A DNA stretch of 64,000 nucleotides from UBA4742 sp963785815 (GCA_963785815.1 CAWAWN010000002.1:868001-932000), one strand, 5' to 3'; counted from the stretch's first letter, positions 41,072-50,382 are shown. A program made the numbers and translations. The notes: a model not told the origin generated them from the letters alone.

Positions 41072-41731
41072 ATGGGCATCAAGGGGTTCGAGCAGTCGCT
41101 CGAGAACATGGTGGAGGGCGTCTTCGCCCGCGTGTTCCGCAGCGGCCTGCGCCCCATCGAGCTGGGTCGGCGCCTGGTGCGGGTGATGGACGACCAGCGC
41201 TCCATCGACGTGCGGGGCCGGACCATCGTGCCCAACGCCTTCACCATCTCGCTCAGCCCCGACGACCTGGCCCGCTTCGCCGAGATCGGCGATTCGCTGA
41301 GCCGTGAGCTGTGCGACGCGGCCCGCGAGCACGCCCGTGACGAGGCCTACGCCTTCATGGGCCCTGTCACCGTCGAGCTGGTGGCGGCCACCGCCATCCA
41401 CGCCGGCACCTTCCACATCGAGGGTCGCATGAAGGAGGGACCGGGCGGCGTGGGGGCCGGCTCGCTGCTGCTGCCCAACGGCGACCGGGTCACCCTGGGC
41501 GAGCGCACCCTCAGCGTGGGCCGCTCCACCGACTGCGACATCGTCATCCCCGACACGAACGTCAGCCGGCGCCACGCCGAGATCCGGCCCACCATCGACG
41601 GGTTCACCCTGATCGACCTGAGCTCCACCAACGGCTCCACGGTCAACGGCGAGCGGGTCACCCAACGCGAGCTGCGCGAGGGCGACGAGCTGGTGTTCGG
41701 CAACACCCGCTTCCTGTTCCAGGCCTCCTGA
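41072..41731 (+). CDS. fhaA: DUF3662 and FHA domain protein, FhaA-like
   Basis: A 219-residue protein. The N-terminal DUF3662 part (about 1-115, FEQSLENMVEGVFARVFRSGLRPIELGRRLVRVMDD) is followed by an FHA domain (about 135-217: LSVGRSTDCDIVIPDTNVSRRHAEI, STNGSTVNG). In mycobacteria FhaA binds the phosphorylated MviN pseudokinase and PASTA kinase targets and restrains cell-wall synthesis. FHA domains read phosphothreonine, here presumably set by the PASTA kinase downstream. The long Pro-rich linker of mycobacterial FhaA is much shorter here. Confidence 0.93.
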   Translation: MGIKGFEQSLENMVEGVFARVFRSGLRPIELGRRLVRVMDDQRSIDVRGRTIVPNAFTISLSPDDLARFAEIGDSLSRELCDAAREHARDEAYAFMGPVTVELVAATAIHAGTFHIEGRMKEGPGGVGAGSLLLPNGDRVTLGERTLSVGRSTDCDIVIPDTNVSRRHAEIRPTIDGFTLIDLSSTNGSTVNGERVTQRELREGDELVFGNTRFLFQAS

Positions 41732-41766
41732 GCCAGCGCGCCTGGAGAGTCGGCGCACCTCGTGAG

Positions 41767-41807
41767 CGGCGGCAACCAGTAGCGCCAGGGGCGACTGGTT
41801 GCCGCCG
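41767..41807. repeat. Palindromic repeat family 1, single copy
   Basis: A perfect 14-bp stem, CGGCGGCAACCAGT and ACTGGTTGCCGCCG with a 13-base loop, between the two FHA genes. It is the most regular member of the family seen at 16401 and 39153. It could attenuate or process the operon transcript. Confidence 0.8.
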
Positions 41808-41860
41808 GTTGGTGGGTCGGCCCGGCCCGGGGTGGACCCTGGCGTCGGCGACCCCCCAGG

Positions 41861-41866
41861 TAGTCT
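41861..41866 (+). promoter_or_regulatory. -10 box TAGTCT, internal operon promoter
   Basis: TAGTCT ends 10 bases before the GTG at 41877, so the FhaB-type gene may have its own start site besides read-through from fhaA. Confidence 0.5.
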
Positions 41867-41876
41867 CGACAGCACC

Positions 41877-42368
41877 GTGTCGGAGCAACTCCTCACCATC
41901 CTCAAGCTGGCCCTGCTGGCCTTGCTGTACCTCTTCTTCTTCCGGGTGCTGCGGGCGGTGTGGGCCGAGCTGCGCCCCCCCAGGCTGGTGGCGGCCGCCC
42001 CCCGGGCCGCAGCCGCCGCCCCCACCGGTCGGGCGGCGCGCAAGGCGGCCAAGCGGGCGGCCACCCAGGCGGCACCGGTGGTCGAGCCCAAGCTGGTGGT
42101 GCTCGAGCCCGCGGCCCAGCGCGGTCGCTTCTTCCCGTTGGGCGCGGAGATGACCGTCGGTCGGGCCGCCGGCTGCCAGATCACCCTGGACGACACCTAC
42201 GCCTCGCAGATCCACGCCCGGGTGTTCCAGCGCGACGGCCAGTTCCTGGTCGAGGACCTGGGTTCCACCAACGGCACCTACCTCAACCGGCACAAGGTGG
42301 CGGGACCGATGCTGGTGCATCCCGGTGACCGCCTCCAGATCGGCAACACCGTGCTGGAGCTGGCGTGA
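41877..42368 (+). CDS. fhaB: FHA domain protein, FhaB/FipA-like
   Basis: A 163-residue protein with one N-terminal membrane helix (about 5-25, LTILKLALLALLYLFFFRVL), an Ala/Arg-rich linker, and an FHA domain (about 88-155: TVGRAAGCQITLDDTYASQIHARV, DLGSTNGTYLN). Mycobacterial FhaB (FipA) has this layout and links the kinase network to division. The GTG at 41877 was preferred to an upstream ATG because the membrane helix begins right after it and a -10 box precedes it. Its end overlaps the phosphatase start. Confidence 0.93.
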   Translation: MSEQLLTILKLALLALLYLFFFRVLRAVWAELRPPRLVAAAPRAAAAAPTGRAARKAAKRAATQAAPVVEPKLVVLEPAAQRGRFFPLGAEMTVGRAAGCQITLDDTYASQIHARVFQRDGQFLVEDLGSTNGTYLNRHKVAGPMLVHPGDRLQIGNTVLELA

Positions 42369-43687
42369 CCCGGCTGGCCGGCGGCGCGGCCACCGACGTG
42401 GGACGGGTGCGCTCGACCAACCAGGACAGCTACTACGTGTCGGCCACCCTGTACGCGGTGGCCGACGGCATGGGCGGCCACCGGGCCGGTGAGGTGGCGG
42501 CCCAGCTGGCCACCGACTCGTTGCAGGCCGAGTTCGGCGACGGCCATCCGGATCTCACCACCGACGAGCTGGTGCGGGCCGTGCAGCGGGCCAACACCGC
42601 GGTGGTCGACGCCGCCACCGACGACCCCGACCTGTCGGGGATGGGCACCACCCTGTGCGCCCTGGCCCTGATCGAGGGGCCCGACGACGACCGCCTGGCC
42701 ATCATCAACGTGGGTGACTCGCGCGTTTACCTGCTCAAGGGCGGCGAGCTCGAGCAGATCACCGACGACCACAGTCTGGTGGCCACCCTCGAACGCCAGG
42801 GCCGGCTGACGGCGGACGAGGCCGCTGTGCATCCGCAACGCAACATCATCACCCGGGCCCTGGGCATCGACTCGCGCGTGATGGTCGACTCCTGGGAGGT
42901 TCGCCCGGTGCCGGGGGACCGGTACCTGCTGTGCAGCGACGGCCTGTTCAACGAGGTGGAGGAGAGTCGGATCGCGGCCACCCTGCGCAAGCTGGCGTCG
43001 CCTGACGAGGCCGCTCGGGAGCTGGTGCGCCTGGCCAACGAAGGAGGTGGCCGCGACAACATCACCGTGGTGGTCGTGGACGTCGAGGGGGAGTCCGACG
43101 GCTCGACGGCCCCGGCCGACGACACGGCGGCCGGGTCGGGCCCCGGACCCCCGGCCCAGGACCGGCTCATCCGGGCGGTGCCGGGCGAGTCGCGGACCGC
43201 GACCGAGCCGGAGCCGCCCAAGCCCGAGCCGCTGTCCAAGCGCCAGCAGCGCGCCGCCCGGCGAGCGGCGGAGAAGACGGTGACCGGCTCACCCCCGCCC
43301 CACCTGACCTGGCGGGTGCTGGCCTTCGTGCTGGCGGTGGCGGTGATCATCGGGCTCACCGTGGCCGCCATCACCTACTACGCCCGCGACACCTACTACG
43401 TGGGGTTCTCCGGCAACACCGTGGTCATCTACCGCGGACGACCGGGCGGCGTGCTGTGGATCAAGCCGAAGGTGGTGGAGTCGACGGGCATCTCCCGCTC
43501 CTCGGTGCCCGACTCGTTCATGGACGACATCGGCAACGGCAAGCTCGAGCCCACCCTGAGCGACGCCCACGAGTACCTGTCCAACCTGCGCGACGTGGCC
43601 AGCACCCAGTCGGCGGGGACCGACACCTCCACCGGCGACGGGTCCTCCGCCACCACCACCACGGCCGCCACCAGCCCCGGGAACTGA
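42365..43687 (+). CDS. pstP: PP2C family Ser/Thr phosphatase, PstP-like
   Basis: A 440-residue membrane-anchored phosphatase. The catalytic domain (about 5-235) has RSTNQDSY, DGMGGHRAGE (metal-binding Asp and Gly), NVGDSRVYLL, LCSDGLFNEV and GRDNITVVVV. A Pro-rich linker, one helix (about 317-340) and a small outside tail of Thr/Ser follow. It reverses the phosphorylation made by the PASTA kinase. GTGA overlap with the FHA gene couples their translation. Mycobacterial PstP has the same topology. Confidence 0.95.
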   Translation: MTRLAGGAATDVGRVRSTNQDSYYVSATLYAVADGMGGHRAGEVAAQLATDSLQAEFGDGHPDLTTDELVRAVQRANTAVVDAATDDPDLSGMGTTLCALALIEGPDDDRLAIINVGDSRVYLLKGGELEQITDDHSLVATLERQGRLTADEAAVHPQRNIITRALGIDSRVMVDSWEVRPVPGDRYLLCSDGLFNEVEESRIAATLRKLASPDEAARELVRLANEGGGRDNITVVVVDVEGESDGSTAPADDTAAGSGPGPPAQDRLIRAVPGESRTATEPEPPKPEPLSKRQQRAARRAAEKTVTGSPPPHLTWRVLAFVLAVAVIIGLTVAAITYYARDTYYVGFSGNTVVIYRGRPGGVLWIKPKVVESTGISRSSVPDSFMDDIGNGKLEPTLSDAHEYLSNLRDVASTQSAGTDTSTGDGSSATTTTAATSPGN

Positions 43688-43694
43688 CCCGCGG

Positions 43695-45026
43695 ATGGGC
43701 GTTCGCCGGCGCAACACGGAGCTCGGCCTGCTGGTCATGGCCGTCGTCGTCATCGGCGCGGCCTACACCCTGGCCACGCTGGCGGCCGACAAGCAGTTCC
43801 CGGCCGACATCGGGCCCTTCCTGCTGGTCGTGCTGGGCCTGCTGCTGGCCGCCCACCTGGCCGTCCGCCGCCTGGCCCCGACCGCGGATCCCATCCTGCT
43901 GCCGCTGGCCGCCCTGCTCAACGGCCTGGGCTACGTGGTCATCACCACCACCCCGGACCCGCAGAGCCCGCACCTGCCCGAGCACCTGGCCGGCCTGCAG
44001 TCCGCCTGGACGGCGGTGGGCATCGGCGCCTTCGTGCTCACCCTGCTGGTGGTGCGCCACACCCGCACCCTGGCCCGCTACCGCTACACCTTCGCCCTCA
44101 TCGGCATCGGCCTGCTGGTCCTGCCCCTGGTGCCCCACATCGGGCGGTCGGTCAACGGCTCCAAGATCTGGGTGAACCTCGGCCCCATCGGCTTCCAGCC
44201 GGGCGAGATCGCCAAGATCGTGCTGGCCATCTTCTTCGCCTCCTACCTGGTCGAGAAGCGCGAGCTGCTGGCCATGCGCACCTGGCGGCTGGGACCGCTC
44301 AACCTGCCCGAGCCCAAGCACCTGGGGCCGGTGCTGGTGGCCTGGGCCTTCTCGATCGTGATCATGGTCTCGCAGAACGACCTGGGCTCCTCGCTGATGT
44401 TCTTCACCCTGTTCGTGGTGATGCTGTGGGTGGCGACGTCGCGCACGTCGTACCTGGTGGTGGGCGGCGTGCTGTTCGGGGCCGCCTCCTACCTTTCGTG
44501 GCGCGAGTTCGCCCACGTGAAGGAGCGGGTCACCCTCTGGCTCGACCCCTGGCCCCAGGCCCTGGGCCACGGCATCCAGCCGGTGAAGTCGTGGTTCGCC
44601 ATGGCCAACGGCGGCATCGCCGGCACCGGGCTGGGCCTGGGCAACCAGGACTCCATCCCCTACATCCAGACGGACTTCGTGTTCGCGGCGGTGGCCCAGC
44701 AGATGGGCCTCCTGGGCGCCACCCTGGTGATCGTGGGCTTCATGCTCATCGTGGGCTCGGGGCTGCGCATCGCGGCGCGGGCCGACCAGGCCTTCGACAA
44801 GCTGCTGGCCGTCGGGCTCACCACCCTCGTCGGGGTGCAGGCCTTCATCATCATCTCGGGCGTGATCCGCCTGCTGCCCCTGACCGGCCTGGCCCTGCCC
44901 TTCGTGTCCTACGGCGGCTCGTCGCTGGTCTCGAGCTGGATCCTGATCGCGCTGCTGCTGCGCATCTCCGACGAGTCGAACCGACGGGCCATCGATCGGG
45001 CCGTGCAGGCGGTGGCGGCCACGTGA
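43695..45026 (+). CDS. rodA: SEDS peptidoglycan polymerase, RodA/FtsW family
   Basis: A 443-residue polytopic protein with about ten or more helices. SEDS features include GSKIWVNLGPIGFQPGEIAKIVLAIFFASYL (with the conserved Glu in the polymerase cavity), SQNDLGSSLMFF (containing the catalytic-region Asp) and VSYGGSSLVSSWI. It polymerises glycan chains from lipid II and pairs with the class B PBP encoded just downstream. Position in the pstP-rodA-pbpA-pknB order marks it as RodA rather than FtsW. The PBP GTG overlaps its stop. Confidence 0.94.
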   Translation: MGVRRRNTELGLLVMAVVVIGAAYTLATLAADKQFPADIGPFLLVVLGLLLAAHLAVRRLAPTADPILLPLAALLNGLGYVVITTTPDPQSPHLPEHLAGLQSAWTAVGIGAFVLTLLVVRHTRTLARYRYTFALIGIGLLVLPLVPHIGRSVNGSKIWVNLGPIGFQPGEIAKIVLAIFFASYLVEKRELLAMRTWRLGPLNLPEPKHLGPVLVAWAFSIVIMVSQNDLGSSLMFFTLFVVMLWVATSRTSYLVVGGVLFGAASYLSWREFAHVKERVTLWLDPWPQALGHGIQPVKSWFAMANGGIAGTGLGLGNQDSIPYIQTDFVFAAVAQQMGLLGATLVIVGFMLIVGSGLRIAARADQAFDKLLAVGLTTLVGVQAFIIISGVIRLLPLTGLALPFVSYGGSSLVSSWILIALLLRISDESNRRAIDRAVQAVAAT

Positions 45027-46507
45027 ACACCCAGATCCGGCGCCTGGGCATCGGCCTGCTGGCCTGCTACCTGGCCCTGTTCGTGATGTTGAACTGGATC
45101 CAGGTGGTCCACAAGGACGCCCTCGACAACAACGCCCTCAACGACCTGCGGGTCAAGCAGCTGTTCAACAAGGACCGGGGCACCATCTCCAGCGCCGACG
45201 GGGCGGTGCTGGCCCAGTCCCAGACGGTGACCGGCTCGGCGGACTTCACCCGCCAGCGCGTCTACCCCCAAGGCGCCCTGTTCGGCCAGCTCACCGGCTT
45301 CTACTCGTTCAACTACGGGTCCAGCGGGCTCGAGCTCACCTACGACAAGGAGCTGACCGGCCAGACCATCAGCCAGCAGATCCGCAGCTTCGCCGACCTG
45401 TTGAACCCGCGGCCCCAGGTCGGCAACCTGACCATCTCGGCGCGCAAGGACCTCCAGACCCTGGCCCAGCAGTCGTTGGGCAACCGGCCCGGATCGGTCG
45501 TGGTGACCGACCCGCGAACCGGCGCCCTGCTGGCCTTCTGGAGCTATCCGTCCTATGACCCCAACCCGATCTCGTCGCTGGACAACAAGGTGGCGTCGGC
45601 CGCCTGGGCGGCGGACAACGCCGCGCCGGGCAAGCCCATGCTGGCCAAGCAGTACCAGGAGATCTACCCGCCCGGTTCGACGTTCAAGATCGTGACCAGC
45701 TCCACCGGGGTGGAGGACGGCCTGGTCACCGTGACCCACCCCAGCTACCCGGTGGCGCGCTTCTACCAGCCGCCCTACGGCAAGCCCATCCACAACTTCG
45801 GCAACGAGTCGTGCGGCGGCACCCTGATCCCCATCCTCCAGGTGTCGTGCAACTCGGCCTTCGCCCAGATGGGCACCGAGACCATCGGGCCGGCGAAGAT
45901 GACCGCCGGCGCCCAAGCTTTCGGGTTCAACGCCAAGCCGCCCATCGACCTGCCGGCACCGGCCGCCTCGCAGTTCCCCACCGACTTCACCGGCAACATC
46001 CCGCTGCTGGGCCAGGCCTCGATCGGCCAGAACGGCACCCGGGCCACGCCGCTGCAGATGGCCCTGGTGGCGTCGGCCATCGCCAACGGGGGCGTCATCA
46101 TGAAGCCCCACCTCATGACCGAGGTGCGCGACAGCGAGGGCAACCTGGTCGAGCAGTACCACCCCTCGGCCTGGCTGCGGCCCATCAGCGCCCAGACCAC
46201 CCAGACCATCCACGACGCCATGCTGGCGGTGGTGGCCCACGGCACCGCCACCGGCCTCCAGCTGCCGGGCTACGACGTGGGCGCCAAGACGGGCACCGCC
46301 GAGGTGGGCCTGGTCGACCCCGGCTCGTCGATCGACGCCTGGATGATCGCCTTCGCCGGCCCCAAGGGCCAAGCCCCGACGGTGGCCGTGTCGGTGGTGG
46401 TGCTCGACCAGACCGGTGACAGCGAAGCCACCGGCGCCCGGGTGGCCGGGCCCATCGCCAAGCAGATGTTGCAGGCCACCCTGGCCGTGCAAGCCTCCGG
46501 CCACTAG
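45023..46507 (+). CDS. pbpA: Class B penicillin-binding protein, PbpA-like transpeptidase
   Basis: A 494-residue bitopic transpeptidase with one N-terminal helix (about 8-28), a dimerisation-like domain, and the penicillin-binding domain with STFK at 219-222 (catalytic Ser219), SCN at 275-277 and KTG at 422-424. It crosslinks new peptidoglycan made by RodA. The GTG start overlaps the RodA stop (GTGA), so the polymerase and transpeptidase are produced together. Mycobacterial PbpA is needed for normal cell length and is a kinase target. Confidence 0.95.
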   Translation: MNTQIRRLGIGLLACYLALFVMLNWIQVVHKDALDNNALNDLRVKQLFNKDRGTISSADGAVLAQSQTVTGSADFTRQRVYPQGALFGQLTGFYSFNYGSSGLELTYDKELTGQTISQQIRSFADLLNPRPQVGNLTISARKDLQTLAQQSLGNRPGSVVVTDPRTGALLAFWSYPSYDPNPISSLDNKVASAAWAADNAAPGKPMLAKQYQEIYPPGSTFKIVTSSTGVEDGLVTVTHPSYPVARFYQPPYGKPIHNFGNESCGGTLIPILQVSCNSAFAQMGTETIGPAKMTAGAQAFGFNAKPPIDLPAPAASQFPTDFTGNIPLLGQASIGQNGTRATPLQMALVASAIANGGVIMKPHLMTEVRDSEGNLVEQYHPSAWLRPISAQTTQTIHDAMLAVVAHGTATGLQLPGYDVGAKTGTAEVGLVDPGSSIDAWMIAFAGPKGQAPTVAVSVVVLDQTGDSEATGARVAGPIAKQMLQATLAVQASGH

Positions 46508-46519
46508 CGGGCCATTCAC

Positions 46520-46525
46520 TAGGCT
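46520..46525 (+). promoter_or_regulatory. -10 box TAGGCT before the kinase gene
   Basis: TAGGCT ends 10 bases before the kinase ATG at 46536 and there is no ribosome binding site, so the kinase may be transcribed separately as well as from the operon. Confidence 0.5.
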
Positions 46526-46535
46526 GACCGTCCGT

Positions 46536-48323
46536 ATGTCCGACCAGCAGGGTCCCACCGTCTTCAACGATCGCTACGAGATGCACCGCCGGCTGGCTCG
46601 TGGCGGCATGTCCGATGTGTACCTCGCCCGCGACCTGCTGTTGGACCGGCCCGTGGCCGTCAAGGTGCTCTTCGCCGAGTACGCCAAGGACCCGACCTTC
46701 GTGGAGCGGTTCCGCCGGGAGGCCCAGGCCGCGGCCAACCTGAACCACCCCAACATCGTCGCCGTGTACGACTGGGGCCAGCAGTCGGGCACCTACTTCA
46801 TCGTGATGGAGTACATCGAGGGTCGCAGCCTGTCCGAGATCGTGCGCACCGAGGGGCCGCTGCACCCGCGGCGGGCGGCGGAGATCACCGCGGACGTGGC
46901 CGCCGCCCTCGGGTTCGCCCACCGCAACGGGGTGGTGCACCGCGACATCAAGCCCGGCAACATCCTGATCTCGCCGAGCGGCCAGGTGAAGGTGGCCGAC
47001 TTCGGCATCGCCCAGGCCATCGCCGGGGGCACCGACTCGCACCTGACCCAGGCCGGCGCGGTCATGGGCACCGCCACCTACTTCTCGCCCGAGCAGGCCC
47101 AGGGCAAGGCGGTCGACCCCCGCAGCGACCTCTACTCGTTGGGCTGCGTGCTCTACGAGATGCTGACGACCCGGCCACCCTTCACCGGCGACACCCCCGT
47201 CGCCATCGCCTACAAGCACGTGCAGGAGCCGGCCCCCCTCCCCAGTGCCAGCGGCGTGGCCGTGCCGCCCGCCCTGGAGGCCATCGTGGCCCAGCTGCTG
47301 GCCAAGGACCGGGCCCAGCGCTACGCCTCGGCCGAGGACCTGCGGGCCGACCTGCGCAACTACCTGGAAGGCCTGCCCGTGGCCGCCCTGCGCTCGCAGG
47401 CCGCGCTGGTCGCCGGCCTGGCCGGGGCCACCGCGGGCGCGGCCACGATGGCCGGGACGGCCGAAGGCCCGGTCGGCACCCAGGCCGTGCCGGCGGTGCC
47501 GCCGACCGGTCCGCCCACCGGCTCGTACGCGGCGGCCAGCACGCCGCCCGCCAAGAAGCGCAGCGCCACCTTCCTGTGGGTGCTGTTGGGGGTGCTGGTG
47601 GTGCTGGCCGGCGGGCTGCTCTACCTGGCCACCCGCCTCGACCGCAGCTCGACCCAGCAGAAGACGGTGCCGGACGTGACCACCAAGCAGGTCGACGTGG
47701 CCCGCAGCACGCTCGAGTCGGACGGCTTCAAGGTGACGGTGGTGCCCAAGGCCAACAGCCAGGTGCCCAACGGGGAGGTCTTCGCCCAGCTGCCGGTGGG
47801 CGGTGCGCAGGCCGACCAGGGCTCGACCGTGGTGATCGACGTGTCCAAGGGCGCGGGCCAGGTCAGCGTGCCGCCGGTGGTGGGGCTGACGCAGGCCGCG
47901 GCCACCAGCGCGCTGGATGCAGCCGGCTTCACCGTCCGGGCCATCCCCCAGAACAGCGACACGGTGCTGACCGGCACCGTGATCTCGCAGAGCCCGAGCG
48001 CCAACACCCAGGCCGACAAGGGCGCGGAGGTGGACATCACCGTGTCGTCGGGGCCGGCCACCATCAAGGTCCCCGACGTGGCCGGCCAGAGCGTGGCCAG
48101 CGCCTCGACCAACCTGACCTCGGCCGGGTTCAAGGTGACCACGGTGAGCCAGGCCTCGACGACGGTGCTGGCCGGTCAGGTGATCGGCACCAACCCGGCG
48201 GCGGGCATCTTGGTGGCCCCGGGCACGACCGTCACCATCATCGTGTCGACCGGGCCGGGGACGACGACCACCGTGGCACCCACCACCACCCCCACCACCG
48301 CAGCCACGACCTCCACGGCCTGA
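46536..48323 (+). CDS. pknB: PASTA-domain Ser/Thr protein kinase, PknB-like
   Basis: A 595-residue transmembrane kinase. The kinase domain (about 13-270) has the P-loop LARGGMSDVYLA, Lys43, HRDIKP with catalytic Asp137, DFG at 155-157 and a Thr-bearing activation loop (LTQAGAVMGTATYFSPE). A Pro-rich linker, one helix (about 346-367) and three outside PASTA repeats (about 375-575) follow, then a Thr-rich tail. PASTA repeats sense muropeptides or lipid II. No pknA-like second kinase is present in this operon, unlike in mycobacteria. Confidence 0.95.
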   Translation: MSDQQGPTVFNDRYEMHRRLARGGMSDVYLARDLLLDRPVAVKVLFAEYAKDPTFVERFRREAQAAANLNHPNIVAVYDWGQQSGTYFIVMEYIEGRSLSEIVRTEGPLHPRRAAEITADVAAALGFAHRNGVVHRDIKPGNILISPSGQVKVADFGIAQAIAGGTDSHLTQAGAVMGTATYFSPEQAQGKAVDPRSDLYSLGCVLYEMLTTRPPFTGDTPVAIAYKHVQEPAPLPSASGVAVPPALEAIVAQLLAKDRAQRYASAEDLRADLRNYLEGLPVAALRSQAALVAGLAGATAGAATMAGTAEGPVGTQAVPAVPPTGPPTGSYAAASTPPAKKRSATFLWVLLGVLVVLAGGLLYLATRLDRSSTQQKTVPDVTTKQVDVARSTLESDGFKVTVVPKANSQVPNGEVFAQLPVGGAQADQGSTVVIDVSKGAGQVSVPPVVGLTQAAATSALDAAGFTVRAIPQNSDTVLTGTVISQSPSANTQADKGAEVDITVSSGPATIKVPDVAGQSVASASTNLTSAGFKVTTVSQASTTVLAGQVIGTNPAAGILVAPGTTVTIIVSTGPGTTTTVAPTTTPTTAATTSTA

Positions 48324-48370
48324 CTCCCGGGCTAGCGTGCCCCCACGTCGTGGACAGAGGGGGAGGGAAC

Positions 48371-48985
48371 ATGGCCATCGAGATCGTGGGTGCCGGCCTG
48401 GGCCGCACCGGGACGCACTCGCTCAAGCTGGCGCTGGAGCAGCTGCTGGGCGGGCCCTGCTACCACATGACCGAGGTCTTCGGGCGTCCCGACGACCTCG
48501 AGGTGTGGACCGAGGCCTACCAGGGCCACGCGCCCGACTGGTCGGAGCTGTTCGCCGACTACCGGGCGACGGTCGACTGGCCGTCGGCCGGCTGCTGGCG
48601 CCAGATCGCCGACGCCTTCCCGGACGCACCGGTGCTGCTGTCCGAGCGCGACCCGGACGCCTGGTGGACCAGCGCCTCGAACACCATCTTCGAGGCCATC
48701 TCCGGCCCGGCGGGCCCCGAGGGTGACGGCTTCCGCCGGATGACCGACGCCATGATGGCCGCCTTCACCCCTGACTGGCGCGACCCGGATGCGGCCAAGG
48801 CCGCCTTCGTGGCCCACAACGACGCGGTCCGCGCCTCGGTGCCTGCGGAGCGGCTCATCGTCTGGCGTCCAGGCGACGGGTGGGGTCCCCTGTGCGCCGG
48901 GTTGGGCCGGCCCGAGCCCGAGCAGGACTTCCCGCACGTGAACACCACCGCCGAGTTCCGGGCCATGACCGGGCTCGACAGCTGA
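48371..48985 (+). CDS. P-loop sulfotransferase family protein (Sulfotransfer_4-like)
   Basis: A 204-residue protein. The N-terminal GAGLGRTGTHSLKLALEQLL (about 6-25) is the 5'-phosphosulfate loop of the widespread GAGxGRTGTxSLK family; LSERDPDAWW is the 3'-phosphate-binding region. It would transfer sulfate from PAPS to an alcohol or sugar, possibly an envelope glycolipid. GGGAGG precedes the ATG. A strong hairpin follows. It sits between pknB and trpG, where mycobacteria have no such gene. Confidence 0.85.
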   Translation: MAIEIVGAGLGRTGTHSLKLALEQLLGGPCYHMTEVFGRPDDLEVWTEAYQGHAPDWSELFADYRATVDWPSAGCWRQIADAFPDAPVLLSERDPDAWWTSASNTIFEAISGPAGPEGDGFRRMTDAMMAAFTPDWRDPDAAKAAFVAHNDAVRASVPAERLIVWRPGDGWGPLCAGLGRPEPEQDFPHVNTTAEFRAMTGLDS

Positions 48986-49038
48986 GCCGGGGACAGGCCC
49001 TGCGGGTCGCGCCGCGCCCGACATGCTCCTCATGGCTT

Positions 49039-49080
49039 TGGCGTTGATTCGCACCCCCCGAGGGGTGCGAATCAACGCCA
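49039..49080. terminator. Strong hairpin between convergent genes, repeat family 3
   Basis: A perfect 19-bp stem (49039-49057 and 49062-49080) with loop CCGA. It lies between the converging sulfotransferase and amidotransferase genes and is placed to act as a bidirectional terminator. It is the best-formed copy of the family also seen at 18088 and 20584. Confidence 0.7.
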
Positions 49081-49109
49081 GACGTGTCGGTGCGGGCGTG
49101 CCGTCCGGG

Positions 49110-49700
49110 TCAGGCGGTGCGAGCCGCGGCCCGAGCCAGGAAGTTGGCCATCAGGTCGTGGCCCGCGGTGGTGAGGACCGACTCGGGGTGGAACTGCACC
49201 CCTTCGACGTCGTGCTCGCGGTGGCGCAGGCCCATGACGATGCCGTCGTCGGTCTCGGCCGTGATCTCCAACACGTCGGGCACCGAGTCGCGATCGACCA
49301 CCAGCGAGTGGTAGCGGGTGGCCTCGAAGGGGTTGGGCAGCCCGGCGAACACGCCCCGGTCGTCGTGGTGGATGAGCGAGGTCTTGCCGTGCATCACCTG
49401 CGGGGCCCGGACGACTTCGCCGCCGTAGACCTGCCCGATGCACTGGTGGCCCAGGCACACCCCGAACACGGGGCGTCGACCGGCCATGTGCAGGATGAGC
49501 TGGTTGCTCAGGCCGGCGTCCTCGGGTCGCCCCGGGCCCGGGCTGATGAGCACGGCGTCGGGATCGAGCTGGTCGATCTGGTCGAGGGTGAGGGTGTCGG
49601 CCCGGTGCACCTGGGGCTCGGCGCCGAGCTCGCCCAGGTACTGCACGAGGTTGTAGACGAACGAGTCGTAGTTGTCGAGGACCAGCACCCGGGCGCCCAT
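49110..49700 (-). CDS. trpG: Glutamine amidotransferase, anthranilate/aminodeoxychorismate synthase component II
   Basis: A 196-residue class I amidotransferase. The nucleophile Cys82 lies in VFGVCLGHQ, with the triad His and Glu in VQFHPES; VLISPGPGRPEDAG and the His-rich HGKTSLIHHDD are typical of TrpG/PabA. It supplies ammonia to TrpE or PabB for tryptophan or folate synthesis. No trpE or pabB is nearby, so it may serve both. Its place beside pknB and crgA matches Rv0013. It is divergent from crgA. Confidence 0.93.
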   Translation of the reverse strand: MGARVLVLDNYDSFVYNLVQYLGELGAEPQVHRADTLTLDQIDQLDPDAVLISPGPGRPEDAGLSNQLILHMAGRRPVFGVCLGHQCIGQVYGGEVVRAPQVMHGKTSLIHHDDRGVFAGLPNPFEATRYHSLVVDRDSVPDVLEITAETDDGIVMGLRHREHDVEGVQFHPESVLTTAGHDLMANFLARAAARTA

Positions 49701-49843
49701 GCCCGGAGGCTACCGGTCCGGCATCGGACGTCGAAGCGGGTTGAGGCGTCGACGGGGCCGATCGACGGGGCCGATCGCCGGGCTGGGTCGCCGGCGCGAC
49801 GAGCTGGGTCGACGGGCTGGGTCGACGGCGCGACGTCAGGCAC

Positions 49844-49849
49844 TACATT
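49844..49849 (+). promoter_or_regulatory. -10 box TACATT of a leaderless gene
   Basis: TACATT ends 7 bases before the GTG at 49857. It helps fix the crgA start, which lacks a ribosome binding site. Confidence 0.6.
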
Positions 49850-49856
49850 CTCGACC

Positions 49857-50222
49857 GTGGCTACCGCACCGAAGCGTCCGGGCAAGCACCGCGTCGAGGG
49901 CGGCCGGGTCACGCCCAAGGGCGGCCCGTCCAAGGATGGCGCCTCCAAGGCGACATCGAGCAAGAGCGCGTCGACCCGCTCCGGCTCCAAGGGGTCAACC
50001 ACGCCCGAGGCATCCACCCGCTACACGCCCCGGGTGCCGACCTACCAGAAGGTCAGCCCGCCGTGGGTGCCGGTGCTCATGTTCGGCTTCATCGGCCTCG
50101 GCATCGCCATGATCCTGGCCAACTACCTCCAGATCCTGCCCGGCGCCGTCACGAACTGGTACGTGTTCGGAGGCCTGGGGCTGATCTTGGCCGGCATCAT
50201 CACCGCCACGCAGTACCGCTGA
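49857..50222 (+). CDS. crgA: Cell division protein CrgA
   Basis: A 121-residue protein. About 70 residues of basic, Ser/Lys/Pro-rich cytoplasmic sequence precede YQKVSPPWVPVLMFGFIGLGIAMILANYL (first helix) and WYVFGGLGLILAGIITATQYR (second helix), the compact CrgA signature. CrgA sits at the septum with FtsZ, FtsQ and PBPs in actinobacteria. The N-terminal extension is longer than in mycobacteria. The GTG at 49857 is supported by the leaderless -10 box. Confidence 0.93.
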   Translation: MATAPKRPGKHRVEGGRVTPKGGPSKDGASKATSSKSASTRSGSKGSTTPEASTRYTPRVPTYQKVSPPWVPVLMFGFIGLGIAMILANYLQILPGAVTNWYVFGGLGLILAGIITATQYR

Positions 50223-50382
50223 GCACCTGCTCAGGAGCGGACGACCACCATCCGCGGCCATCCGGGCCCATCGGGGTCGTCGTGATGTCGAATGTTGCCG
50301 CTACACGTCGGGGTCGAGAACACCCCATGACGGGGAGGTAACACTCCCCAAAGCCATCCCCAGCCTGTGGACATGGGGCATC
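50223..50382. other. Intergenic gap before the second sulfotransferase
   Basis: About 160 bases. It shows GGGGAGGTAACACTCCCC (around 50334-50350), an imperfect palindrome of GGGGAG/CTCCCC with spacer, about 35 bases before the next ATG. This could be an operator. I see no gene. Confidence 0.4.
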